From: Malaya genurostris
Lineage: Eukaryota; Arthropoda; Insecta; Diptera; Culicidae
Assembly: GCF_030247185.1 (NCBI RefSeq)
Contig: NC_080571.1
Span: 140,955,999-141,019,998 of the forward strand
Length of the DNA: 64,000 nucleotides
Direction: 5' to 3'
Each line of letters starts with the position of its first letter. Position 1 is the first letter of the stretch. The position numbers were made by a program, and so were the translations under genes. Positions 1-11,577 of this stretch are shown here, piece by piece. Below the pieces are notes generated by a model, which saw only the letters and a program-made list of their open reading frames with translations, was not told the origin of the DNA and searched no databases.

Positions 1-1400
1 TGGAACAATATTACCCTTGAGGAACTTGTTAAATAAATTCAGCAAGCGCCTTTTGGCAGAGTCAAGAAGATTTTTCAATAAGTTGAATTTAATTCTGTCT
101 AACCCCGGGGCCTTATTGTTACACGACAAGAGCGCAAGTGAGAACTCTACCATCGAAAACGGTGTTTCGTTTGTATTCGAAGTCGCGGCTCGGGATATCT
201 TCTGTTCCGGGACAGAATCAGGACATACTTATTTAGCGAAATCGTATATTCAGCGGTTAGAATATTCCTCGCTTTCGTTCGTTGTGTTTTGGTTGCGCCT
301 TCGTCGGGCTGTGTTCCAAAGATTGCTCATCGATGTTTCTTTTGTTAATCCGTCAACAAATCGTCGCCAGTAACCCAGTTTCTTTGCTTTAACTAAGTTT
401 TTCATTTGCTTATCTAGCGCTGCGTAATTTCTATAAATATCAGGTGTTCCATATTTTCTGAACTTTTTGAATGCTAAAGATCTTTCCGCGTTCAGTGATG
501 AGCACTCTTTGTCCCACCACGGGTTGGGAGGACGATTGTTAGTATTCGCGCCGGGTATACGTTTCGTCCGAGCTTGAATCGCAGTGTCGAGAATCAAGCC
601 AGCCATAAACGTATACTCTTCCTCCGAAGGAAGTTCTTGTGTTGTTTTTAGTTTCTCAAATATCGATATTGCGTAGCATTTCCAATCAATATTTCGTGTG
701 AGGTCATACAAAACATTGATTGTTTCCGATGGTCTTAATCCGCTGGCGATTGAAATTACGATAGGCAGATGATCGCTACCGTGGGGATCAGGGATTACCT
801 TCCACGTGCAATCCAACCGTAGCGATGTCGAGCAAAGGGATAAGTCCAGCGCACTTGGTCTTGCTGGTGGTGCGGGAATTCGTGTCATTTCTCCCGTATT
901 CAAGATTGTCATATTGAAGTTGATCTGTTATCATCATGAAGACAACCCCATCCCGTACCGTGAGAGTTAAAGTCTCCTAGAACTAACGTCGGTGCGGGAA
1001 GAAGTTGCATGGTACTGCTGAGCTAGTGGTACAAAACTGAGGCTCTAGGGGGAATATAGATGGAAGCAATACAAAGGTCCTTGCCTTTAATTGTGACATG
1101 ACATGCGACAACTTTAAAACCTGATATCGAGGGAAGGTTAATTCGAAAGAAGGAATAGCACTTTTTGATCCCTAAAAGTACTCCTCCGTAGGGATTATCT
1201 CGATCCAGGCGAATAATGTTAAAATCGTGGAAGTTTAGTGATACATCAAGTTAACCAAGTTTCGCACAATGCAAATGCGTCACATTTCAGATTATTTACT
1301 AAGTATTTAAAAGGATCTATTTTCGGGATGATACTTCTACAGTTCCACTGTGAAACAGTGATCGAATCCTTGACCTCGTTCGAAAAATTAGCCATCGAAG
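1..1400 (-). pseudogene. Element A: ORF2 fragment (endonuclease and start of RT), I-like non-LTR retrotransposon
   Basis: This is the minus-strand remnant of a LINE ORF2. The longest open piece (912-250, 220 aa) carries the endonuclease motif SDHLPI near residue 48, then the linker that joins endonuclease to RT (motif NPWWDKECS). The stretch 1400-912 encodes the start of the endonuclease in shifted frames; a piece reading PYGGVLLGIKKC is recognisable near 1170. Positions 249-1 hold the first RT residues and run off the window edge. The same protein family is present, better preserved, at 39.4-42.9 kb (element G), which guided the identification. Several frameshifts and stops make it non-functional. 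G carries an RNase H domain, so the family is closer to the I group than to Jockey proper; that placement is inferred. Confidence 0.8.
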
Positions 1401-2415
1401 GAAACGATTGCTGAGAGGAGGGGCCATTTTGCAGTCAGCTGCATCAAAAACATTTTAACTTTTGGCAGGAAAGTCATCAAAATACCTTTTAGGGGGTCAG
1501 AAATGTTGAAGACGGAAAATATAAAGTCCACAATGTCACTGAATTTTACAAGTCCAGCACTTGATGTGTTTTCTGGTTCCTTGGAACTATTGGGGTTTTG
1601 GGTGTCCCCGGAAGTGTTGGATATTCTTTCTCCGATTTCAAGCCTCCGGAACTAGGAGCTTTTGGCTTCTTCTTTTCGTTTCTTTTACCAACACTTCCTT
1701 CTGCTGTTACTTTTGGAGGGCCTTCAAGAGATATCTTCGAACCCTTGCTAGGGAGTTTAGGAGATCATATATTTTTCCTCTTCCTGAAACTACGAGGGAC
1801 AGTTGAAGATGTACCTTCTTGAGGATCGTCAGAGTCTCAATCGTCTGCAGACAAGCGGGTGTAGGGGTTCTGTTCAGGTGGTGTGGCAATTTTCAGCATT
1901 TCTGCGAACGAGCGGTTTGATCGTTGCTTGAGAGATCGTTTCAAATGATCTCCACGCTATTTATACGCAGAACATGCTGTGAGGTCATGCGGGGCCGCCC
2001 CACAGTAAAGACACTTTTCAATGTCTCTGTCGCAAACGCCATCCGCATGACTCTCTCCACACTTCGAGCAGCGGGGCCGATTTCCACAATGGGAGCTGTG
2101 TGTCCTAGTTGTTGACAACTAGTGCAATTCATTACCCGTGGTACGAAAAGTCGTACAGGTAGACGAACCCTGTCCAGGAGAACGAATTTCGGCAAAACCG
2201 AGCCGGAGAAGGTCACCCGATACGAGTCCGAGTGGGGATAAGACTTTGTCCCATCCGCGGCGATCGATACTGAATGCAAACGTTTGCAGTCCAGTATCTT
2301 GACATTATTAAGCAAGGGATCTTTAAAACATCCGACCCCATGTTTGAGAATGTCCTCGCATGTCAGACTTGGATCCGTGATCACTCCGTCTATCTCGACT
2401 TCGCGAGCTGGTATA
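1401..2415 (-). pseudogene. Element A: ORF1 (gag-like) C-terminal part with zinc knuckles
   Basis: The minus-strand open stretch 2384-1941 (147 aa) matches the middle of element G ORF1. Shared motifs include LKHGVG, SYRVTFSG and VRLPVRLFVP.VMNCT.C. The CCHC zinc-knuckle block that should follow VMNCTSCQQLGHTA is out of frame here: the Cys codons lie in another frame, so the knuckles are broken by a small indel near 2070-2090. ORF1 proteins of this kind bind RNA and escort the LINE RNA. Below about 1940 the sequence is a low-complexity Ser/Lys-rich ORF1 tail with more frame breaks. The N-terminal part lies beyond a mariner insertion, at 3329-3655. Confidence 0.75.
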
Positions 2416-2417
2416 TA

Positions 2418-3326
2418 ACAGTTCGGCTGAAAAGTTCGTATCGTTTAATAGAAACACACATTTTTTTGCCAAAATTCGTTTTTATTATTCAACATAATTG
2501 CCATCAGAGGCGATACAGCGATTATAGCGATCTTCCTACTTTTCGATACCATTTTTGTAGTACGATTTGTCCTTTGCCTCAAAATAGGCCTCAGTTTCAG
2601 CGATTACCTCTTCATTGCTTCTAAATTTTTTACCAGCGAGCATTCTCTTGAGGTCTGAGAACAGGAAAAAGTCACTGGGGGCCAAATCTGGAGAATACGG
2701 TGGATGAGGGAGCAATTCGAAGCCTAATTCGTTCAATTTCAGCATGGTTTTTCGTTGTTGTTTTTGATCGATTGTGAGCTCACGCGGCACCCATTTTGCA
2801 CAAAGCTTTCTCATATCCAAATATTCGTGAATAATATGTCCAACACGTTCCTTTGATATCTTTAGGGTGTCAGCTATCTCGATCAACTTCACTTTACGGT
2901 CATTGAAAATCATTTTGTGGATTTTTTCACGTTTTCGTCGGTAGCAGCCTCTTTTGGAAGTCCACTGCGTTCATCGTCTTCGGTGCTCATATGACCAGTA
3001 CGAAATTTTGCAAACCGCTTACGAATTGTTGCTTCGCCCGGTGCAGTGTCTGGACAACACTCATCAAGCCATTTTTTGGTATCGGCGGCACTTTTTTTCA
3101 TCAAAAAGTAGTGTTTCATCAACACACGAAATTCCTTTTTTTCCATTTTTTTTCACAATAACAAAAGTAACTTCACTCAAAATGCAATATCTCACAAACT
3201 AATAATCAGACAGCTGTCAAATTTATACACGTATCTTTTGAAGGTTGGTACTAACTGAAAATGGTATGGATTTAATTCTAGTGGCACCCTCTCATAGAAA
3301 CGATACGAACTTTTCAGCCGATCTGT
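2418..3326 (-). mobile_element. Internally deleted mariner-family DNA transposon
   Basis: This 909-bp element has inverted ends beginning ACAG[A/T]TCGGCTGAAAAG (about 30 bp nearly identical) and sits in a perfect TA duplication (2416-2417 and 3327-3328). The minus-strand transposase starts at 3146 (MEKKEFRVLMKHYFLMKKS) and continues after a frameshift near 2910 (motif IADTLKISKERVGHI, a helix-turn-helix-like segment). At about residue 125 the protein jumps straight to HPPYSPDLAPSDFF, the motif with the third catalytic Asp. The region with the first two catalytic Asp residues (about 350 bp by comparison with full-length mariners) is missing, and a stop lies near the C-terminus. The element is therefore non-autonomous. 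It interrupts ORF1 of element A, and removing it with one TA would leave that frame intact. Confidence 0.9.
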
Positions 3327-3328
3327 TA

Positions 3329-3655
3329 AACGCGGTAGTCCCGCATAAAGTGATCGTTTCGAGTGATCTCATTAGCATGTTTCAGACTGGTCAACGAGAC
3401 CCTGAGCTTATCGGGACGAATTTTTGAGATAAATTTCAATGTTTTATATTTCGACGCCAAGTCTTTAGATATTTTCAAAATATTAAGCGGTTTATTCTTC
3501 TCTTTGGTCCGAAAATAAACCACATAAAGGCCGGCCGCGGGTGAAGGCTCTTCGGGATACTGTTTAACCCGGTGAGTCTTACTATTTGGAGCAGATTTAA
3601 AATCTGTTTCCATTTTATCTTCGGGGGGCAGGGGAGAATTTAATGGACTTGCCAT
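3329..3655 (-). pseudogene. Element A: ORF1 N-terminal part
   Basis: A 109-codon minus-strand open frame starts with an ATG at 3655 and ends where the mariner begins. It contains GLYVVYFRTKEKNKPLNILK and ends in MRDYRV. The matching part of G ORF1 reads FRRKSKPLNILQISK and ends in EYKV before continuing without interruption. The protein would be the amino-terminal, nucleic-acid-binding part of a LINE ORF1. The ATG and the acidic/proline-rich start look like a genuine amino terminus. Confidence 0.8.
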
Positions 3656-4055
3656 AACGCGGTAGAGGTTCCGCGCAAATTATAGGGGGAGTCAAAATAT
3701 AAGACGAAAAAGGGACACGAAGGGAAAAATATAATACTTAGCTAATGATCCGTAGCAACTCGGCCGCTGAGGCCAAGCGTTAGTTACAACGACCTCCGAG
3801 AATTAATATGCACACAGCACCGGTTCACGGCACCACACTAAACGTCCGTTCACTGTTCGTATTGTTTTAACACAATAGCACCCGGAACTGTCTAACGGTA
3901 TTTATTGTTTATACTGTATTGATCTACTGCACAAGCTCACGAATACAAAAGATCTGATATTAAATGACCTTGAAATGGATTAGAATGGATTAACGCACAG
4001 CTGCTCTAATGCAAACAACCATCCGATCGATACGACGGTCACGAAAGGAATGCCC
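3656..4055 (-). other. Probable 5' UTR of element A and junction with element B
   Basis: There is no open frame. It lies directly upstream of the ORF1 start of element A and is moderately GC-rich close to the ATG, as expected for a LINE 5' UTR with an internal promoter. Between about 3900 and 4055 the sequence becomes AT-rich, and Jockey-like coding of element B starts at about 4056. I could not place the exact junction. One reading is that A inserted into B, with the rest of B lying beyond the window edge. Confidence 0.45.
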
Positions 4056-5400
4056 CTTCATGTTTTTAGGTTTCCTAATAATTGATTTAATTTCATCAAA
4101 ATTCGTCTCAATAACGTCATCTTGTGATAACACTTGGGTTGAAATATGATCATATTTCAGTGTGACTTCATTTTCAATAGGACTTAAAAATTAAAATTAT
4201 GTAAACACTCGAACTGCTGAGCAAGTTTTTGAGCTTTTTTGCCATTTGTAAGAAGTATTTGATTTCTTTCCTCGAGAGCAGGAATTGGTTTCTGAGGTTT
4301 CTTAAGTACCTTAGAAAGTTTCCAGAAAGGTTTAGAAAATGGTTTAATTTGTTCAACTTCATTTCATTTCGCAAAAGAGTAAATCTATGTTTAATATCTT
4401 TTTGTAAATCCTTAACTATGTTTTTCATAGCAGGATCACGAGAACGTTGTTATTGTCGTCGACGAACATTCTTCAACCGAATGAGCAGTTGAAGATTGTC
4501 AGCGATAATAGTAGAATTTAATTTAGTTTGAGTTTTGGGAACTGAAAGATTTCAAGCTTCGATAATGTAATGATTCAAATTATCAATTGCTGTGCCGATG
4601 TCCGCAGAATTTTCTAAAATAGTTTCATGATCCACATGATTTTCAATGTGAGATCTGTAATCGAACCAATTAGCTCTATGATAGTTAAATATAGTACTAA
4701 TTGGATTAATCATAGCTTCGTTAGAAACTCTGAATGTTACTGGAAAATGATCTGAGTCAAAGACAGCATGTGTAATCGTTTCACTACAAATGTGACTTTG
4801 ATCTGTTAGAACCAGATCAATTGTAGACGGTTTTTTCACGGAAGAGAAACAAGTCGGATTACTGGGATAAAGAACTGTGAAGTAACCAGCTGAGAGTTGA
4901 TTATGAAGTATTTTACCATTACTGTTCTTTTGTCTATAATTTCACTGGACATGCTTAGCATTTAAGTCCCCTATTACGAAAAATTTCGAACGATATATTG
5001 TGAGTTTTTGCAAATCGCCTTTAAAGAAATTTAATTGTTCGACGGTGCATTGGAATGGCAAATATGCTCCAGCGATGAAATAAATTCCAAGAATGGTTTC
5101 AACTTCGATTCCCAAGCTTTCAATAACTTTAGTATTGAAAGAAGGTAAAATTCGATGTTTAATTTGCCGTTGGTAAACCACTCATTCCAGTAAACCTGTC
5201 AAATCGATCCACCACCCATTCCAGTAAACCTGTCAAATCGATGAACCACATAATGTTGATTACTTTTCAATTTGACATTTGGTTTAAGAAAAGTTTCTGT
5301 CACAATGGCCATATGAATTTTGTGAACTTTGAGGAAATTATAAAATTCATCTTCACTCGATTTCAAAGATCGAGCATTCCAATTTCAAATATTCAAATGA
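4056..5400 (-). pseudogene. Element B: Jockey-like ORF2 fragment (endonuclease and linker)
   Basis: On the minus strand, 5181-4942 encodes the endonuclease core (FFVIGDLNAKH) and 4839-4552 its C-terminal part (motif SDHFPVTF). 4428-4174 encodes the basic linker between endonuclease and RT, and 4173-4060 the residues just before RT (FDEIKSIIRKPKNMKG). It stops before any RT catalytic motif, so the 3' half is absent here. Frameshifts separate the pieces. A local duplication of about 28 bp (CCATTCCAGTAAACCTGTC..., 5182-5243) lies inside the endonuclease region. Confidence 0.8.
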
Positions 5401-5914
5401 TTATTTAACATCACTGTTAAATTTTAAATTCATTTTAATATTATTTGCAAATTGCCATCCGATTTGAAATGCTTCAAAAAGTGATGAAGTCGAATTCAAT
5501 TGCAAATTTAAGGTCGTTGATTTGACTTGTTGTCTAAGCGAACGAGCGTTTAAAATTTTTTCTCTGACAGGACATTTCAAATAATTGGATTTAAGATTTT
5601 CATCGCAATTTGAACGTGAAAATTTATCAGTGGTTTCATTCATTGGACAAACATCTTTCGAATGCGATTCACCACAATTCAAACATCGTATATCCATATG
5701 ACAATTTTTGGTTCCATGGCCGAAGTCTTGGCAACGACGACATTGCGTTAAGTTTTCAATACGATTATGCCGTTTATAATGTTTCCAATGAATTTTAATG
5801 TGGGAAATGAAACGTACTTTTTCTAAAGTTTTCATATTGTTTACGTCACTTCGATTGAAGTGTATTAAGTAAAGTTCATGGTAAATTCCAGAGCGTGGTT
5901 TAGAAGTACCATTC
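5401..5914 (-). pseudogene. Element B: Jockey-like ORF1, C-terminal half with CCHC knuckles
   Basis: The minus-strand open frame 5835-5401 (144 aa) contains a PRE_C2HC-type gag region followed by zinc knuckles: CRRCQDFGHGTKNC and CLNCGESHSKDVC. This is the hallmark of Jockey-clade ORF1, which packages element RNA. The frame stays readable upstream to about 5914 (motif SGIYHELYLIHFNRSDV), where it is cut by the long repeat 5915-9215. The amino-terminal half resumes at 9216. Downstream it meets the ORF2 endonuclease remnants, the normal order for this clade. Confidence 0.85.
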
Positions 5915-6032
5915 GCTTTTTGCCTTTCTCATATAGAAAGGTTATGCAATCACTTGAAAAACCGACTAGTGAAAATTGGCCCGGAGGGCCAAGTGTCACA
6001 TACCATTCGACTCAGTTCATCGAGCTGTGCAA

Positions 6033-6119
<87 letters not shown>

Positions 6120-6130
6120 GTGTGTGTATG
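6033..6130. repeat. (TG)n microsatellite inside MR1
   Basis: About 80 bp of nearly pure TG dinucleotides, followed by TGTATG variants. It sits at the same place within MR1 as the shorter TG/TATG run at 25361-25390. It explains spurious Cys-Val-repeat open frames on the plus strand. Confidence 0.95.
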
Positions 6131-6144
6131 TGTCAAATAATCTC

Positions 6145-8937
6145 ACTAGGTTTTCTCGGAGATGGCTGAACCGATTTTGACAAACTAGGATCCAAATGAA
6201 AGCTCTCGTGGTCCCATACGGAATTCCTGAATTTTATCCGGATCCGACTTCCGGTTCCGGAATTATAGGGTAAAGTGTGTTCAATATTGTACACCGTCAC
6301 TTAAACCGGCGAAGCAAAAAACGTGAAAATTTTTCTAAACTGGTCTCAAAGCTACACAAATCGATAGTTATTATCAGTAGGCAACTAAACAAACCGATTC
6401 CGGCTATCCTGGTTCCTGGTATCCGGTTCCGGAAGTACCAGAAATAGTGGTCATATATAAAAAATTGGATCTCACTCACTTTTCTCAGCGATGATTTGAC
6501 TGATTTCCACAAACTTAGATTCAAATGAAAGGTCTTCCGGTCCCATACGGAATTCCTGAATTTCATCCGGATCCGACTTCCGGTTCCGGAATTATAGGGT
6601 AAAGTGTGTTCGATGTTGTACACCGTCACTTAAACCGGCGAAGCAAAAAACGTGAAAATTTTTCTAAACTGGTCTCAGAACTACACAAATCGATAGTCAT
6701 TATCAGTAGGCAACTAAACAAACCGATTCCGGCTCTCCTGGTTCCTGGTATCCGGTTCCGGAAGTACCAGAAATAGTGGTCATATATACCAAATTGGATC
6801 TCACTCACTTTTCTCAGCGATGATTTGACCGATTTCCACAAACTTAGATTCAAATGAAAGGTCTTCCGGTCCCATACGGAATTCCTGAATTTCATCCGGA
6901 TCCGACTTCCGGTTCCGGAATTATAGGGTAAAGTGTGTTCGATGTTGTACACCGTCACTTAAACCGGCGAAGCAAAAAACGTGAAAATTTTTCTAAACTG
7001 GTCTCAGAACTACACAAATCGATAGTCATTATCAGTAGGCAACTAAACAAACCGATTCCGGCTATCCTGGTTCCCGGTATCCGGTTCCGGAAGTACCAGA
7101 AATAGTGGTCATATATACCAAATTGGATCTCACTCACTTTTCTCAGCGATGATTTGACCGATTTCCACAAACTTAGATTCAAATGAAAGGTCTTCCAGTC
7201 CCATACGGAATTCCTGAATTTCATCCGGATCCGACTTCCGGTTCCGGAATTATAGGGTAAAGTGTGTTCGATGTTGTACACCGTCACTTAAACCGGCGAA
7301 GCAAAAAACGCGAAAATTTTTCTAAACTGGTCTCAGAACTACACAAATCGATAGTCATTATCAGTAGGCAACTAAACAAACCGATTCCGGCTATCCTGGT
7401 TCCCGGTATCCGGTTCCGGAAGTACCAGAAATAGTGGTCATATATACCAAATTGGATCTCACTCACTTTTCTCAGCGATGGTTTGACCGATTTCCACAAA
7501 CTTAGATTCAAATGAAAGGTCTTCCGGTCCCATACGGAATTCCTGAATTTCATCCGGATCCGACTTCCGGTTCCGGAATTATAGGGTAAAGTGTGTTCGA
7601 TGTTGTACACCGTCACTTAAACCGGCGAAGCAAAAAACGTGAAAATTTTTCTAAACTGGTCTCAGAACTACACAAATCGATAGTCATTATCAGTAGGCAA
7701 CTAAACAAACCGATTCCGGCTATCCTGGTTCCCGGTATCCGGTTCCGGAAGTACCAGAAATAGTGGTCATATATACCAAATTGGATCTCACTCACTTTTC
7801 TCAGCGATGGTTTGACCGATTTCCACAAACTCAGATTCAAATGAAAGGTCTTCCGGTCCCATACGGAATTCCTGAATTTCATCCGGATCCGACTTCCGGT
7901 TCCGGAATTATAGGGTAAAGTGTGTTCGATGTTGTACACCGTCACTTAAACCGGCGAAGCAAAATACGTGAAAATTTTTCTAAACTGGTCTCAGAACTAC
8001 ACAAATCGATAGTCATTATCAGTAGGCAACTAAACAAACCGATTCCGGCTATCCTGGTTCCGGGTATCCGGTTCCGGAAGTACCAGAAATAGTGGTCATA
8101 TATACCAAGTTGGATCTCACTCACTTTTCTCAGCGATTTTTTGACCGATTTCCACAAACTTAGATTCAAATGAAAGGTCTTCCGGTCCCATATGGAATTC
8201 CTGAATTTCATCCGGATCCGACTTCCGGTTCCTGAATTATAGGGTAAAGTGTGTTCAATATTGTACACCGTCACTTAAACCGGCGAAGCAAAAAACGTGG
8301 AAATTTTTCTAAACTGGTCTCAGAACTACACAAATCGATAGTCATTATCAGTAGGCAACTAAACAAACCGATTCCGGCTATCCTGGTTCCCGGTATCCGG
8401 TTCCGGAAGTACCAGAAATAGTGGCCATATATACCAAATTGGATCTCACTTACTTTTCTCAGCGATTTTTTGACCGATTTCCACAAACTTAGATTCAAAT
8501 GAAAGGTCTTCCGGTCCCATATGGAATTCCTGAATTTCATCCGGATCCGACTACCGGTTCCTGAATTATAGGGTAAAGTGTGTTCAATATTGTACACCGT
8601 CACTTAAACCGGCGAAGCAAAAAACGTGAAAATTTTTCTAAACTGGTCTCAAAACTACACAAATCGATAGTCATTATCAGTAGGCAACTAAACAAACCGA
8701 TTCCGGCTATCCTGGTTCCTGGTATCCGGTTCCGGAAGTACCAGAAATAGTGGTCATATATACCAAATTGGATCTCACTCACTTTTCTCAGCGCTGGTTT
8801 GACCGATTTCCACAAACTTAGAAAGGTCTTCCGGTCCCATACGGAATTCCTGAATTTCATCCGGATCCGGATCCATACGGAATTCCTGAATTTCATCCGG
8901 ATCCGACTTCCGGTTCCGGAATTATAGGGTGCGTACT
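6145..8937. repeat. 329-bp tandem repeat array (about 8.5 units)
   Basis: The phrase TTAAACCGGCGAAGCAAAA recurs at about 6300, 6629, 6958, 7287, 7616, 7945, 8274 and 8603, exactly 329 bp apart. Units are nearly identical; the middle four or five differ at only a few sites, while the outer ones are more diverged. The last unit carries a short internal duplication around 8870. Each unit contains several 'CCGGTTCCGG'-like palindromic bits. Each has a 110-codon minus-strand open frame starting with GTG and overlapping the next by GTGA, in successive reading frames. I read those frames as a by-product of array homogeneity. Older single or double units occur at 25.7-26.7 kb. Confidence 0.95.
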
Positions 8938-9215
8938 AGAAGAGTTTGTGTGTCATGTTAGTTGGTGGCCGTACGAACCGACTTCGATTATACCGGTTCT
9001 CGGGTTCCGGTGCCGGAAGTGCATATAATAGTGAACCCATTTCGTTCTCTTAAGGATGGCTTACGCAATCAAAGCATTGTTTTATTCTGTATGTTATGCA
9101 TAAACAATCACTTGGTTTCTTTCAAAAATCGAAGAGAAAATTTTTGAATAGAATACCACAATATTATACGTACATGAGAAAGGCATCATTACACCACTAG
9201 GTGGATTAAAACAGG

Positions 9216-9480
9216 TTTTTTCATAAGTATTACTTGGAAAGGGACAAAACCAAGCAATTGCTTTAGTTCATTCTTAATTTCATCAGTACTTTGATCATTT
9301 GATAAGCCTTTCAGGTCAGCCTTGAAGGGTCTGTCTGATTTTATATCATATGAATAAAATTTAAATATCGAATAAGACGTTTGTAATCTTCCAATCCATC
9401 AGCCAAGACTCGACATTCTCCTCTTCGTAGAATTTGAAATGAGACTTTTACTTCCGGGAGAAAAGTAGAAAGCTCAGTAC
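9216..9480 (-). pseudogene. Element B: Jockey-like ORF1, N-terminal part
   Basis: The minus strand encodes a Jockey ORF1 amino half: ELSTFLPEVKVSFQILRRG, then DGLEDYKRLIRYL, then after a frameshift KSDRPFKADLKGLSND and LKQLLGFVPFQVILMKK, where MR1 interrupts it. These blocks match the usual order upstream of the PRE_C2HC and zinc-knuckle region found at 5401-5914. The boundary with the gypsy-like sequence to the right is not sharp. Confidence 0.75.
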
Positions 9481-10105
9481 GGAATGCTTTGAAGTCGGAT
9501 ATCATCACCGTCACTGGTGGTATAAATTGATGTTTCTTCCCAGAACGACAAGCGTTCAGCTAATTCTTTATAGGCTGATCTACTGTTAACTACTATGAAA
9601 ATACCGTCGAATTCGCCTTCACTAACTTTCTGTTCTGAAAATTTCAGCAGATTAAATTTGATGTAATTATTATTCATACTTATTTCATATTCTTCGAAAT
9701 ATGAGAGTGATCCCAAATCTTCCTTTTCGTTACATTCAAAGTCTATGTTTTCTAATCCGTAAATGTGCGGATTAAACTCTGACTTTAGTTTGTTTTTAAA
9801 TAGCTTAAATGTCCAGACTCATCTGTGAGCTGTCTGGTGGGGGCTGTCTTACCTTCCGCGTCCTTCCGTTTTGCAAGTTCATTTTTTTCTGCTTGCTGCT
9901 ATTGACGCTTTTGTTGTCTAGTGACTATTGAAATAGGATATAAGGACTCGGCCTGCTCAGGCAGTCTAAAAAAAAAGTATGCCACAACATTGTCTTTGCC
10001 TTGTTTATAGCGAATGTCCATTTCCAACCCTTGTAGTTTCGGACGTAGACGCGTTAGTGTAGGCGAATTTTCTTTTAAATGCCATATTGAAATCAGCGGT
10101 CTATG
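9480..10105 (-). pseudogene. Element D (gypsy): end of RNase H and following region
   Basis: The minus strand from 10105 reads NHRPLISIWHLKE, then LQGLEMDIRYKQGKDNVVA and PISIVTRQQKRQ. This is the carboxy end of a Ty3/gypsy RNase H and its typical tail. The RNase H piece at 24384 breaks off at IVYTD, precisely the residues before HRPL, so the two pieces belong to one element split by element C. The 80-codon open frame 9716-9474 (FDGIFIVVNSRSAYKELAERL) follows. I do not recognise it with certainty; it could be the region between RNase H and integrase, or the start of element B. Confidence 0.7.
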
Positions 10106-10107
10106 AT

Positions 10108-11365
10108 TATTTATTTATTTATTTCGTCAAGCAAATGTAGACTACATATAAATGGTTTACAATGTTTACTTAGATACTACACATTATTTCTACGACTAAG
10201 CTGTAATTTCATTTCATTTTTGGACATACAAAGGTCAAGATGTTCGCAATATTGATTGTAGTGGCGCATTATACGATTGATTGGGTTATATTTTGCATAA
10301 TTTGTTCTAGTGTTTCTTTCTAAAAATATTTTCCTAGTTCGTAATTGACGGCTAGGTGTATAAAAATTTAGTTGTGATAATACAGAAAGTGATTGAATAC
10401 GTTGAGAAATAATGTCGCTGATAAAATACAGCATTGCAAGGTCGCGGCGTTCTTTAAGTGTTTGAATATTGATGAGCATGCAGTGTGCTTCATATGTTGG
10501 TAGAGGAAATGCTGTCCACTTTAATTTACGAAGTGCATATAAAAGAAATTGTTTTTGAAAAGTTGCGTCCTTCGTGAATAATATTGTATGGATTCCATAT
10601 TAAGCTGCAATATTACAAAATAGGTCTGACATATATAGTGTATAATAATTTTATTGTGTATGGGTCCTGAAAGTTATGACTGAAGCGTTTAATAAAGCCC
10701 AGCATGCTATTAGCTTTATTGATTATGGTATTGTAGTGTTCCACAAAAGTGAGCTTGGAGTCTAAGATTACGCCTAAATTTCTTACAATTTTACATTTTT
10801 CTTCAAGTTGATTTCCTAGATGTATGTTTGTGGATATAGTTTCATTTTTCCTGCTGAAAATTATTGAGTTACATTTTTTTACATTGAGTTGGAGTAGACT
10901 TTAGCAAATGTGGAATAGATTAATTTCGTTCTGGAATATTACAGCGTCGTTGATATTTTTAATTTCCATGAAGAGTTTCATGTCGTCTGCATATATAAGC
11001 ACTTTCAGATTATTGAGTATGAAGGAAATGTCGTTTATATGTAAAATGAAAAGGAGAGGCCCTAAGTGAGAACCCTGAGGTACGCCAGAAGTTACATTAA
11101 TTGGTTCAGACAGTATGTTTTGGAGGCGGATTACCTGTACACGATTCGTTAAGTATTATTTGAGCCATTCCAGAAGATTATGTTGTATGCCATATTTTTG
11201 TAGTTTGTGTAGAAGTAATGGTATGTCAATACGGTCGAAGGCTTTGCTAAAGTCAGTGTAAAGAGTTTCTACGTAGTGTCCGGCGTCCATTGCATTCAGA
11301 GTGAATGTCATAAATTCTAAGAGATTTGTTGTAGTTGAGCGGCCTTTAAAAAAGGTGGGTGGGTA
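10108..11365 (-). pseudogene. Element C: reverse transcriptase C-terminal half and 3' tail (CR1/L2-like LINE)
   Basis: The minus strand from 11365 reads FFKGRSTTTNLLEF, YTDFSKAFDRIDI (RT motif with catalytic Asp), GVPQGSHLGPLLF, LIYADDMKLF (catalytic YADD box) and LGVILDSKLTF. It then degenerates into a short 3' region ending in a TTTA/AATA repeat at about 10108-10125. A microsatellite-like tail instead of poly(A) favours a CR1/L2-type element. It is inserted in gypsy D between the Asp-His and Arg-Pro-Leu codons of RNase H. The first half of RT lies at 14095 and above, across the HR repeat. Confidence 0.85.
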
Positions 11366-11577
11366 ATGTCAGAGACATAACTGGATATCGTGAATACGAA
11401 AACGACTGACATGTTCCTTAACACTTCCGAATATCAATTAGTTGATCGATTGTATGAAATTGTATGTAGAATTTGAAACGATGCACCTAAACTGAAGCAC
11501 AGATTAGTTACATTTAACATTCTAAAACCCAAATATTATGAAATAAACAGGATAATTCTTTATAATAAAATAATGGT

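Larger units (their letters stand above)
5915..9215 (+). mobile_element. Mosquito interspersed repeat MR1, copy 1 (with (TG)n and 329-bp array)
   Basis: A 3.3-kb unit inserted in ORF1 of element B. It opens with TGCCTTTCTCAT (about 5922) and closes near ATGAGAAAGGCATCATT (9173-9190), followed by AGGTGGATTAAAACAGG. The opening and closing stretches are inverted copies of about 12 bp, so it may be a TIR element. Both junctions lie in T runs. Joining the flanks restores the Jockey frame (minus-strand ...LMKK to ANGTSKP...), which supports an insertion. It has no coding potential that I trust. Related copies are at 25.35-27.17 kb, 62.9-63.2 kb, 63.7-64.0 kb (minus) and probably 46.3-46.7 kb. Confidence 0.7.

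Noticed and set aside
5878..6180. Cys-Val repeat open frames
   Set aside because: They are translations of the (TG)n microsatellite.
6297..8896. Eight overlapping 110-codon minus-strand frames, nearly identical, linked by GTGA overlaps
   Set aside because: They start with GTG, which does not normally start eukaryotic genes, lie in shifting frames set by the 329-bp period, and have no known domain. They follow from the array, not from selection I can show.
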